Source: Sulfurovum sp. (GTDB lineage Bacteria; Campylobacterota; Campylobacteria; Campylobacterales; Sulfurovaceae). From it: a DNA stretch of 12,869 nt. The translations under genes were made by a program, and so were the position numbers. A model generated the notes under the pieces. That model was not told the DNA's origin. It did no database searches and saw only the letters and a program-made list of their open reading frames with translations. The DNA lies in assembly GCA_023955225.1 (NCBI GenBank), contig JAGSGJ010000047.1, positions 1 through 12,869 of the forward strand. Reading direction: 5' to 3'. How positions within the stretch are numbered: the stretch's first letter is position 1; each line of letters begins with the position of its first letter. Below are positions 1 through 5,211 of the stretch, piece by piece.

Positions 1-14
1 ATTATAAAATTTAT

Positions 15-47
15 AATATAGACTTATATTATAGAATATAGACTTAT
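15..47. repeat. Short AT-rich direct repeat
   Basis: The 13-mer AATATAGACTTAT occurs at 15-27 and again at 35-47, 20 bp apart. It lies in the AT-rich stretch beyond the terminator of the first repeat-protein gene. No gene is visible in 1-101, and the function is unknown; it may be upstream DNA of a gene outside the window. Confidence 0.5.
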
Positions 48-101
48 TTCTCTAAAAATGAAAATATAATATTGATAATTAATTGAGATGGTAGGAGGAA
101 A

Positions 102-129
102 AAAAGCAACCTCTGTAAAAGTTGCTTTT
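102..129 (-). terminator. Rho-independent terminator of the first hendecad gene
   Basis: AAAAGCAAC (102-110) and GTTGCTTTT (121-129) form a 9-bp stem around a 10-nt loop. On the minus strand the distal arm runs into a T tract, as expected of an intrinsic terminator. It starts about 24 bp after the stop codon of the gene at 153-998. The GCAAC core recurs after the two sister genes. Confidence 0.8.
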
Positions 130-152
130 GATAGAGTCTAAGCTAAATAAGA

Positions 153-998
153 TTACTTATTTGTATTTTTCTTTTTCTTTTTCATATGTTCTGCATATTC
201 ATCTTGAGTGATAGCTTTAGTGTCTTTACCTTGAGTGATGTCTTTAAAAGAGTCATTTAGATTTGATCCAACTTCATCTATAGACTCTCTAGTATCATTC
301 GAAACAGTTTTTGTTGTATCATTTGTTGCGGTTGTAGTTGACTCTACAGCATCACTTGAATCATCAGAAACTTTTTTAACAGAGTCTTCTACATTTGTTG
401 CAATAGAGTCTACAGAATCTTTAGAGTCATTTGAAATATCCTCAGTAGACTCTCTTGCATTATTAGAAACTGTTTTAAGAGAGTCTACAGAATTACTGGT
501 AATATTTTCCGCTGCATCACTTGCATCTTCCGAAACAGTTTCTACAGAATTTTTAGCGTCATCTGAAACATCTTCAATGGAGTCTGATAGATCTGAAGAA
601 ACAGCCTCAAGACTATCTTCCACGTCAGTAGAAACTGTATCTGTTGCATCTTTAAAATCTTCACTTGTGTCAGTAACAGAATCTTTTGTATCTTCAGATA
701 CGGACTCAATCGCATCTCTACCATCTGTAAATGTATCAGATGTAGCAGTTTCGATATCATCTGAAACTTTCTCTGAAACGTCTTCAACATCAGAACTTAC
801 AGAACGTACGGTTCTTTCACTACTTTTAGATACTTCTTCTGCACCGTCTTTCATAGCCGTAACACTGTCTTTTGCATCTTCAGTCATTGCAGTAGCAACG
901 TCTTTCATATCGTCGAACATATCTCCAAAGCTAAAGCCAGCTTGTGCACTTGTTAAGAAAGTAGCTAGAACTACAGAAGTTGTAATTAATTTTCTCAT
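153..998 (-). CDS. Exported hendecad-repeat protein, copy 1 (acidic, Lys-rich tail)
   Basis: A 281-aa protein of no family I can name. Residues 1-20 are a signal peptide ending TSAQA, with probable cleavage before Gly21, so it should be periplasmic or secreted. After a short segment FSFGDMF (22-28), most of the chain consists of 11-residue units such as SNDSKDSVDSI or SDDAKNSVETV. Val/Ile at unit positions 8 and 11 and a small residue at position 4 give a 3-4-4 hydrophobic spacing, the hendecad coiled-coil or amphipathic helix pattern. There is no cysteine and few aromatics. Compared with its two sisters upstream, it is richer in Asp/Glu in the repeats and ends in a different tail with a run of five lysines (MKKKKKNTNK). 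The start is supported by AAGGA at 1006-1010 and by close DNA similarity of the signal-peptide region to the sisters. LEA-like or synuclein-like membrane association is only an analogy. Confidence 0.85.
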   Translation of the reverse strand: MRKLITTSVVLATFLTSAQAGFSFGDMFDDMKDVATAMTEDAKDSVTAMKDGAEEVSKSSERTVRSVSSDVEDVSEKVSDDIETATSDTFTDGRDAIESVSEDTKDSVTDTSEDFKDATDTVSTDVEDSLEAVSSDLSDSIEDVSDDAKNSVETVSEDASDAAENITSNSVDSLKTVSNNARESTEDISNDSKDSVDSIATNVEDSVKKVSDDSSDAVESTTTATNDTTKTVSNDTRESIDEVGSNLNDSFKDITQGKDTKAITQDEYAEHMKKKKKNTNK

Positions 999-1057
999 TT
1001 GTAGATCCTTTTTATAGATTTGTGTAATATTTATGGTTATTAAAGAAAGCAGAGGAT

Positions 1058-1082
1058 AAGCAACCTTTTAAGTAGGTTGCTT
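1058..1082 (-). terminator. GCAACC hairpin after the second hendecad gene
   Basis: AAGCAACCT (1058-1066) and AGGTTGCTT (1074-1082) form a perfect 9-bp stem with a 7-nt loop. The T tract on the minus strand is short, so termination may be partial and allow read-through into the gene at 153-998. Only about 59 bp remain between this hairpin and that gene's start. Confidence 0.6.
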
Positions 1083-1086
1083 TGAT

Positions 1087-1111
1087 CGATAGAGGGCAAT
1101 GCCTTCTATCG
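1087..1111 (-). other. Stop-proximal hairpin of the second hendecad gene
   Basis: CGATAGA (1087-1093) pairs with TCTATCG (1105-1111). The pairing continues inward through GGC/GCC after one non-Watson-Crick position, leaving a 3-nt loop. It lies 7 bp after the stop codon and just before the GCAACC hairpin. A sequence-related hairpin sits at the same place after the third hendecad gene (2070-2092). It may protect the mRNA 3' end or form part of a two-stem terminator. Confidence 0.6.
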
Positions 1112-1118
1112 GGTAGAA

Positions 1119-1889
1119 TTAATCGTTAATAGTTTTAACAGAATCATTTAGGTTTTCTGAAACAGACTTCACAGACTCTCTCTGGTCATTAGAAGCAGTT
1201 TTCGCTGCATCACTTGTATTGCTAGCTGTTGATTCTACTGAAGCTCTTGTATCACTAGAGATCGTTTTTGTAGAATCATTTGCATTTGTTGCAACTGAGT
1301 TTACAGAATCTTTAGAGTCAGTAGAAACAGTTTTCACAGAGTTAGCAGAGTCGCTAGAAACAGTTTTCACAGAGTTAGCAGAGTCGCTAGAAACACTTTT
1401 TACAGAGTCAGCAGAGTCAGTAGAAACAGTTTTTACAGAGTCAGCAGAGTCGTTAGAAACAGTTTTCACTGAACTAGTTGTGTCAGAAGAGACAGCAATA
1501 GTAGAATCTTTCATCTCTTTAGAAGCTACAGTTGCAGAGTCTTTAAGATCTTTCGTTGTATTCGTGATAGAATCTTTTGTATCTGTAGATACAGCATTTA
1601 CAGTATCTCTACTGTCTTTAGAAGTAGAAACTTCAGCAGTTTTAAGATCATCAGAAACTTTTACTGAAGTATCTTTCGCATCAGTACTTACGTTAGTAAT
1701 AGTTCTTTCAGTACTTTGAGATGTCTCAACTGCACCATCTTTTACAGTAGTAACAGAATCTTTAGCATCTTTACTCATACTGATAGCAGCATCTTTCATA
1801 TCTTTGAACATATCTCCAAAGTCAAAATCAGCTTGCGCGCTTGTCAATAATGCAGCTACTGCTACAGAAGTTGTAATTAATTTTTTCAT
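1119..1889 (-). CDS. Exported hendecad-repeat protein, copy 2
   Basis: A 256-aa protein with a signal peptide (1-20, ending TSAQA, cleavage before Asp21) and a short N-terminal segment DFDFGDMFKDMKDAA. The rest is an 11-residue repeat array. From residue 90 to 254 there are 15 uninterrupted units with a consensus close to SxDSxDSVKTV. Val at positions 8 and 11 and Ser/Ala at position 4 give a 3-4-4 hendecad register. An earlier, less regular stretch (about 39-89) includes a 7-residue skip (ERTITNV). There is no cysteine, and no aromatic residue after Phe28. AAGGG at 1896-1900 supports the start. The protein is strongly similar to the gene at 2101-2871 in signal peptide, early repeats and C-terminal end (SVKSVSENLNDSVKT). 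The family is not recognised; an extended helix or coiled coil in the periplasm or at the surface is inferred. Confidence 0.87.
   Translation of the reverse strand: MKKLITTSVAVAALLTSAQADFDFGDMFKDMKDAAISMSKDAKDSVTTVKDGAVETSQSTERTITNVSTDAKDTSVKVSDDLKTAEVSTSKDSRDTVNAVSTDTKDSITNTTKDLKDSATVASKEMKDSTIAVSSDTTSSVKTVSNDSADSVKTVSTDSADSVKSVSSDSANSVKTVSSDSANSVKTVSTDSKDSVNSVATNANDSTKTISSDTRASVESTASNTSDAAKTASNDQRESVKSVSENLNDSVKTIND
1330..1395. repeat. Perfect 33-bp tandem duplication inside hendecad gene 2
   Basis: The 33-bp unit at 1330-1362 is repeated without change at 1363-1395. Two more units with few differences follow at 1396-1428 and 1429-1461. Each unit is one 11-residue hendecad (SSDSANSVKTV in the identical pair). 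This indicates recent array growth by in-frame unit duplication. Confidence 0.9.
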
Positions 1890-1919
1890 TGTGTACCCTT
1901 TTTATTTTTATAGTCAAAT

Positions 1920-1951
1920 ATAATACCTACAATTATATTAAATATAACTTA
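1920..1951 (-). promoter_or_regulatory. Promoter and operator-like box of hendecad gene 2
   Basis: On the minus strand, GTTATA (1948-1943) and TATTAT (1925-1920) are separated by 17 bp, giving a start about 23 nt before the ATG. The -35 element lies in a 14-bp block (TTAAATATAACTTA on plus, 1938-1951) that recurs at 2923-2936 before gene 3 with the same 12-bp distance to the -10. Overlapping it, TTATATT (1933-1939) and AATATAA (1941-1947) form a perfect inverted repeat around A1940, a possible repressor site. Confidence 0.55.
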
Positions 1952-2040
1952 AGGTATACTGTAAAATATAATATTAACAAATATATGTGCATAATGAAAC
2001 ACTTAACTAAAGAATAATAGATAAAGTGGGAAAGAAGTAA

Positions 2041-2064
2041 AAGCAACCCAGGATCAGATTGCTT
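2041..2064 (-). terminator. Terminator of the third hendecad gene
   Basis: Read on the minus strand, AAGCAATC pairs with GGTTGCTT over 8 bp (one U-G pair) around an 8-nt loop, followed by TTTTACTTC. The wobble pairs only in the minus-strand RNA; the plus-strand version would have a C/A mismatch there. This supports minus-strand transcription. Confidence 0.7.
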
Positions 2065-2069
2065 AGAGA

Positions 2070-2092
2070 GATAGAAGACACTGCCTTCTATC
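2070..2092 (-). other. Stop-proximal hairpin of the third hendecad gene
   Basis: GATAGAAG (2070-2077) and CTTCTATC (2085-2092) form an 8-bp stem. In the minus-strand RNA it extends by a G-U and a C-G pair to a 3-nt loop. It lies 8 bp past the stop codon and upstream of the terminator at 2041-2064, matching the arrangement at 1087-1111. Confidence 0.6.
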
Positions 2093-2100
2093 TAGTGGTA

Positions 2101-2871
2101 TTAATCGTTAAGTGTTTTAACAGAGTCATTTAGATTTTCAGAAACAGACTTCACAGACTCTCTATTGTCATTCGAAGCAGTTTTCGCTGCATCACTTGCA
2201 TTTTTTGCAACTGAGTCTACAGAATCTTTAGAATCTTTAGAAATCGTTTTTGTAGAGTCATTCGCATTTTTTGCAACTGAGTCTACAGAATCTTTAGAGT
2301 CATTTGAAATAGTTTTCACAGAGTCTGCTGAATCGTTAGAAACAGTTTTAAAAGAGTCTTTAGAATCGCTAGAAACCGATTGAACTGATGAATTCATATC
2401 ATTAGAAACATTTTTCACAGAATCTCTAGAGTCGTTAGAAACTGTTTTCACTGAACTAGCTGTATCAGAAGAAACAGCGATAGTAGAATCTTTCATCTCT
2501 TTAGAAGCTACAGTAGATGAGTCTTTAAGATCTTTTGTTGTATTTGTGATAGAATCTTTTGTGTCTGTTGATACAGAAACTACAGTATCTCTACTGTCTT
2601 TAGATGTAGAAACTTCAGATGTTTTAAGATCGTCAGAAACTTTCACTGAAGTATCTTTAGCATCTTTACTTACGTTAGTAACAGTTCTTTCAGCACTTTG
2701 TGTAGTTTCAACTGTACCGTCTTTCACAGCAACAACAGAATCTTTAGCATCTTTACTCATGCTGATAGTAGCCTCTTTCATATCTTTGAACATTTTATTC
2801 AAGTCATTCGCGTATGTACCAGTAACCAATAATGCAGCAACAGCTACAGAAGTTGTAATCATTCTTTTCAT
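2101..2871 (-). CDS. Exported hendecad-repeat protein, copy 3
   Basis: A 256-aa paralogue of the gene at 1119-1889, of the same length, with matching early repeats and C-terminus (SVSENLNDSVKTLND). The signal peptide is about residues 1-21 (ends TGTYA). The mature start lacks the DFDFGD segment of its sisters and reads NDLNKMFKDMKEA instead. About 15 contiguous 11-residue units of the SxDSKDSVKTV type follow, with Val/Ile at positions 8 and 11. A 22-residue (66-bp) double unit is duplicated at the DNA level near the C-terminus. There is no cysteine; a single Phe occurs inside the repeats (DSFKTV). AAGGG at 2878-2882 supports the start. It has its own promoter and terminator, so it is probably a separate transcription unit rather than the head of an operon. 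The function is not recognised. Confidence 0.87.
   Translation of the reverse strand: MKRMITTSVAVAALLVTGTYANDLNKMFKDMKEATISMSKDAKDSVVAVKDGTVETTQSAERTVTNVSKDAKDTSVKVSDDLKTSEVSTSKDSRDTVVSVSTDTKDSITNTTKDLKDSSTVASKEMKDSTIAVSSDTASSVKTVSNDSRDSVKNVSNDMNSSVQSVSSDSKDSFKTVSNDSADSVKTISNDSKDSVDSVAKNANDSTKTISKDSKDSVDSVAKNASDAAKTASNDNRESVKSVSENLNDSVKTLND
2198..2298. repeat. 66-bp-period duplication inside hendecad gene 3
   Basis: A 35-bp block at 2198-2232 recurs identically at 2264-2298, exactly 66 bp (two hendecads) later. It encodes the repeated pairs KDSVDSVAKNANDS and KDSVDSVAKNASDA. The amplification unit here is a double hendecad, unlike the single-hendecad duplication in gene 2. Confidence 0.8.
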
Positions 2872-2904
2872 TGTAAACCCTTATATAATTTTTTTTGATA
2901 TCCT

Positions 2905-2943
2905 ATTATAATACATGTTATGTTAAATATAACTTATGTTATG
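2905..2943 (-). promoter_or_regulatory. Promoter and operator-like region of hendecad gene 3
   Basis: On the minus strand, TATAAT (2910-2905) lies 17 bp from GTTATA (2933-2928), giving a 5' leader of about 26 nt. The 14-bp block 2923-2936 is identical to 1938-1951 before gene 2. TTATGTT-A-AATATAA (2918-2932) is a one-mismatch copy of the inverted repeat there. The octamer ATGTTATG is directly repeated at 2915-2922 and 2936-2943, 21 bp (two helical turns) apart. A degenerate third copy of the inverted repeat lies at 2956-2970. Confidence 0.6.
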
Positions 2944-2983
2944 AATAATGGCTAGTTATATTAAATACTATTAGTCTAGTTTG

Positions 2984-2999
2984 GAGTAAAGCTTTACTC
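2984..2999. promoter_or_regulatory. Perfect 16-bp palindrome in the divergent gap
   Basis: GAGTAAAG (2984-2991) and CTTTACTC (2992-2999) form an uninterrupted 16-bp palindrome. It lies between the divergent hendecad gene 3 and the cytochrome gene at 3147, about 77 bp upstream of the proposed cytochrome -10. The spacer-less symmetry fits a dimeric regulator site better than a terminator. The regulator is unknown. Confidence 0.5.
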
Positions 3000-3075
3000 T
3001 ATGTTTGTCTTGAACAGTACGTTTGTTAATAATGTTAAGTAAGAGCAGTCTGTCATAATCAATTTAGTGATTCTT

Positions 3076-3084
3076 TGATACAAT
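3076..3084 (+). promoter_or_regulatory. Extended -10 promoter for the first cytochrome
   Basis: TG-A-TACAAT (3076-3084) is an extended -10 element about 62 bp before the ATG at 3147. The same TGnTACAAT form recurs before the genes at 4519 and 12738. No clear -35 is visible, as is common in Campylobacterota. Confidence 0.5.
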
Positions 3085-3146
3085 ACTTAAGATTAAATTC
3101 AAATATATGCTTCAATATTTTTGATGGGAATGAAAAAGGAAGATAG

Positions 3147-3557
3147 ATGAAAAAATTATTGGCAAGTTGTGTGATAGTGATGACTTTTGGATTTTCGGGA
3201 GAGTATACACAGGAAGATAGAATTTTTGACATGCAAAAGATGGCACAAGCGATGCAAGATATTCAGTCTGGTTTTTTCTATAATAACCTGGATATAGTTA
3301 AGGCTGGTGCAAAAGATTTAAAAGAAACCATTGTTAAAATCGCACCAATAAAGAAAGAAACAGAAAATAAAGATGTCTATGAAAGATGGATGACTAACAA
3401 TACAGCTATGACTAAACGTATACAAAGAAAGATTGAACAAAATACAGATGATATCATTGCACGTTTCTCTGATGGTGATGCAACGCAAGCATTACAATTT
3501 TACAGTAAGATCTCATCAGAATGTATGAAATGTCATGTACGTTTGAGAAAGTGGTAA
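3147..3557 (+). CDS. Class II (c'-like) monoheme cytochrome, copy 1
   Basis: A 136-aa predicted periplasmic cytochrome. Residues 1 to about 18 are a signal peptide (MKKLLASCVIVMTFGFSG). The mature part looks all-helical and carries one heme site, CMKCH at 126-130, six residues from the C-terminus. A C-terminal CXXCH is the hallmark of the four-helix-bundle cytochrome c'/c-556 class. Methionines in the first helix (M29, M32, M36) are shared with the paralogue at 4519-4917 and could supply a sixth heme ligand as in c-556 types; that is inference. AAGGA at 3136-3140 supports the start. The adaptor gene starts 2-8 bp after the stop, so the two are probably cotranscribed. The likely role is periplasmic electron transfer or small-ligand binding; the partner is unknown. 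Confidence 0.85.
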   Translation: MKKLLASCVIVMTFGFSGEYTQEDRIFDMQKMAQAMQDIQSGFFYNNLDIVKAGAKDLKETIVKIAPIKKETENKDVYERWMTNNTAMTKRIQRKIEQNTDDIIARFSDGDATQALQFYSKISSECMKCHVRLRKW

Positions 3558-3559
3558 AG

Positions 3560-4369
3560 ATGATAATGAAAAAAATAATAATTGTAGCATTACTACTCAA
3601 TGTATTTTCACAGGCGGGAGATATCACTTTAACGGGTACCGTTGTTTCTGATGGTCAGAAAATGATAGGTAGCCGCTTTATGGGATATATCAATAAAGTA
3701 TATGTAAAAATCGGTGACAGAGTAAAAAGAGAAGATGACCTTTATGAAATGGAGTCTGCTGAATTTGACATCATGAAATCCCAAGCTGATCTCATGCTTG
3801 AGCAGTCAAAGGTCATTGTTGAGTTTTGGCGTGAAAAATTAAGAAATGTCAATACAAAAAAATTAAGATTAAAAAGTACCTATCGTGATGACAATAAGAT
3901 CTTTCTTACCGATATGTATGATTTGGATGCTCAAGCAGCAAATATTGAGTCGATGTTGGAAGCAATGCAAATCATGGTTAAAGAAGCTACCATACAAGCA
4001 AAGCAAATGGCAAGTACATATAGCTACATAAAAATGAAAGCACCTTCAGATGGTGTAGTTGTACAAAAGAACATTAAAGTAGGTGATATGATCATGCCTG
4101 GTATGTTGACAGTAATGATCGTAGATACAGAAAACTTAGAGATCGATGTGTCTATTTCAGAAAGTATCATATCTAGAGTAGAAACGGGTATGAAAGTGCC
4201 AGTAGAAATACCATCCCTTGACTACAAAACTATGGGAATTATACATGCTATTGTACCTGATGCCAATCCTATGACACATAAGATAAAAATGCGTATACGA
4301 TTTGATAGAGGACCTAAAAATATTTTTCCTGGTATGTATGCAAAAGTGATACTAAAGAACGGTAAATAA
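3560..4369 (+). CDS. Short RND/HlyD-type periplasmic adaptor (membrane fusion protein)
   Basis: A 269-aa protein if read from ATG 3560. ATG 3566 (267 aa, MKKIIIVALLL) is equally plausible. An earlier in-frame ATG at 3521 would overlap the cytochrome gene and destroy the N-terminal signal, so I reject it. Residues 1-20 are a signal peptide. A first half-lipoyl/barrel-sandwich segment follows (about 24-66, MGYINKVYVKIGDRVKRED), then a helical hairpin (about 68-152), the returning half (157-192, KMKAPSDGVVVQKNIKVGD) and a beta-barrel region to the end (FPGMYAKVIL). This is the order seen in CusB/HlyD-type adaptors, but the protein is shorter than typical members and appears to lack a developed membrane-proximal domain. 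No RND pump or outer-membrane channel gene adjoins it. Its neighbours are two cytochromes, so an export role is uncertain. Confidence 0.8.
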   Translation: MIMKKIIIVALLLNVFSQAGDITLTGTVVSDGQKMIGSRFMGYINKVYVKIGDRVKREDDLYEMESAEFDIMKSQADLMLEQSKVIVEFWREKLRNVNTKKLRLKSTYRDDNKIFLTDMYDLDAQAANIESMLEAMQIMVKEATIQAKQMASTYSYIKMKAPSDGVVVQKNIKVGDMIMPGMLTVMIVDTENLEIDVSISESIISRVETGMKVPVEIPSLDYKTMGIIHAIVPDANPMTHKIKMRIRFDRGPKNIFPGMYAKVILKNGK

Positions 4370-4384
4370 ACTCTTCTTTTAAAT

Positions 4385-4404
4385 GATGTGATACTTTTCA
4401 CATC
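4385..4404. other. Hairpin after the adaptor gene
   Basis: GATGTGA (4385-4391) and TCACATC (4398-4404) form a 7-bp stem with a 6-nt loop, 15 bp after the adaptor stop codon. It has no T run on the plus side, so it is a weak or non-canonical terminator or an mRNA 3'-end structure. Confidence 0.45.
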
Positions 4405-4475
4405 GTATCTTCCCCCTGTATCTTTAATAAATTTAACTTATCTTTTCGTTTATTACTATGTATTAATAGCTAAGT

Positions 4476-4484
4476 TGTTACAAT
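4476..4484 (+). promoter_or_regulatory. Extended -10 promoter for the second cytochrome
   Basis: TG-T-TACAAT (4476-4484) lies about 34 bp before the ATG at 4519, in an AT-rich leader. It implies that the second cytochrome can be transcribed independently of the upstream cytochrome-adaptor pair. Confidence 0.5.
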
Positions 4485-4518
4485 TACTTTATATATAGAT
4501 TATTACAGGAGAATATAG

Positions 4519-4917
4519 ATGAAAAAAGCTTTATTAATGTTAGTACTCTTAAGTGCTGTGCTATTTGCGCAACAAGAACATATCCAACCAGACAGAATGA
4601 AGAATATGTCGGACATGGAGACTGCGATGGCTACGATACAAAAAGGTTTTCTTTATGACAATATTAATGTGGTAAATAATGGGATTAAGGACCTTAAAAG
4701 AACAGTAAAACATACAGAATCGTTTATAAAAGAAGGTATTAGCGATACGGGTATCAATAACTTAATGTATGCTAAGAAACAAGCTGTGGATATCACCTCT
4801 ATGGCAGATGAGATTTCAGCTACCTTTGCAAAAGGCGACAGATACAGTGCAGCAAGTAACTATATGCTTATCTTGAGTAAATGTCTTTCTTGTCATCAGA
4901 CAGTGAGATCTTGGTAA
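4519..4917 (+). CDS. Class II (c'-like) monoheme cytochrome, copy 2
   Basis: A 132-aa paralogue of the cytochrome at 3147-3557. The signal peptide is about residues 1-18 (ends LFAQ). The single heme motif CLSCH is at 122-126, again six residues from the C-terminal Trp. The best shared block is DRMKNM (25-30) with M33 and M37, followed by QKGFLYDN and GIKDLKRT, which align with DRIFDM, QSGFFYNN and GAKDLKET of copy 1. The start is well supported by AGGAGA at 4507-4512. Class II fold and periplasmic location follow from the family; the electron donor and acceptor cannot be told. It has its own promoter and a following terminator-like hairpin. The two cytochromes flank the adaptor gene, which suggests a duplicated module. 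Confidence 0.86.
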   Translation: MKKALLMLVLLSAVLFAQQEHIQPDRMKNMSDMETAMATIQKGFLYDNINVVNNGIKDLKRTVKHTESFIKEGISDTGINNLMYAKKQAVDITSMADEISATFAKGDRYSAASNYMLILSKCLSCHQTVRSW

Positions 4918-4929
4918 GCACTCTTTCTG

Positions 4930-4949
4930 AAAGAGGGTTTTCTCTCTTT
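4930..4949 (+). terminator. Terminator-like hairpin after the second cytochrome
   Basis: AAAGAG (4930-4935) pairs with CTCTTT (4944-4949) over an 8-nt loop and is followed by the T-rich ATTATTTCCC. An alternative stem pairs CTCTTT (4921-4926) with the same AAAGAG. It lies 12 bp after the stop codon. Confidence 0.5.
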
Positions 4950-5200
4950 ATTATTTCCCTTATTCCTATACTGTCTTTGACAATGAAGGAGCAATGCCGG
5001 AGGCTACTGTATTTGCACCATGTACGATGTATATGTATATTAAAAAAGATACGAACATCCTTGTTATAGGTATGCTAAGGCTTGTAAATTGGAGTAGATT
5101 CTTCACAATGAACAATCAAAAGAGAATGGACTTCCTTGAAAAACTCGATAAGGATATTCCTGCTACATTTACAGAGATAGGTGCAAAAGAAATTAAATAA
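4931..5200 (+). pseudogene. Probable N-terminally truncated DUF302-family remnant
   Basis: The reading frame is open from 4931 to the stop at 5198-5200, but its only early start is ATG 4994 (68 codons). Translation upstream of that ATG still looks like protein (YSYTVFDNEG) and continues into MPEATVFAPCTMYMY. This resembles the C-terminal half of DUF302 proteins as I remember them, where a FxPC segment precedes a beta-strand. No N-terminal half is present: the frame hits a stop at 4928-4930, just after the cytochrome gene. I read it as the 3' remnant of a gene that lost its 5' part, possibly by deletion. AAGGAG (4986-4991) sits only 2 nt before ATG 4994, too close to be a good site. A short functional protein cannot be excluded. 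The stop is 11 bp before the DJ-1-like gene, as in an operon. Confidence 0.45.
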
Positions 5201-5211
5201 AAGGAGTTACT

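Noticed and set aside
235..1017. A 260-codon open frame on the plus strand across the first hendecad gene, and shorter ones across the other two (1219-1719, 2165-2383, 2546-2911)
   Set aside because: They are antisense to the repeat genes. The periodic Ser/Asp/Val codons leave the complementary frame free of stops. The products (ESxESLE-like strings) have no signal peptide or plausible start, and the minus-strand genes have ribosome sites, signal peptides and terminators.
1330..1461. CRISPR-like array, because of regular 33-bp repeats
   Set aside because: There are no unique spacers. The units are contiguous, in frame and coding for 11-residue repeats.
3521..3559. Use of ATG 3521 as the start of the adaptor gene
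   Set aside because: It would overlap the end of the cytochrome gene, put 13 unrelated residues before the signal peptide, and lacks a ribosome site. ATG 3560 or 3566 fits better.
4881..5069. A 62-codon plus-strand frame overlapping the end of the second cytochrome gene
   Set aside because: It starts inside the cytochrome gene in another frame, has no ribosome site, and competes with the frame that reads as a DUF302-like remnant.
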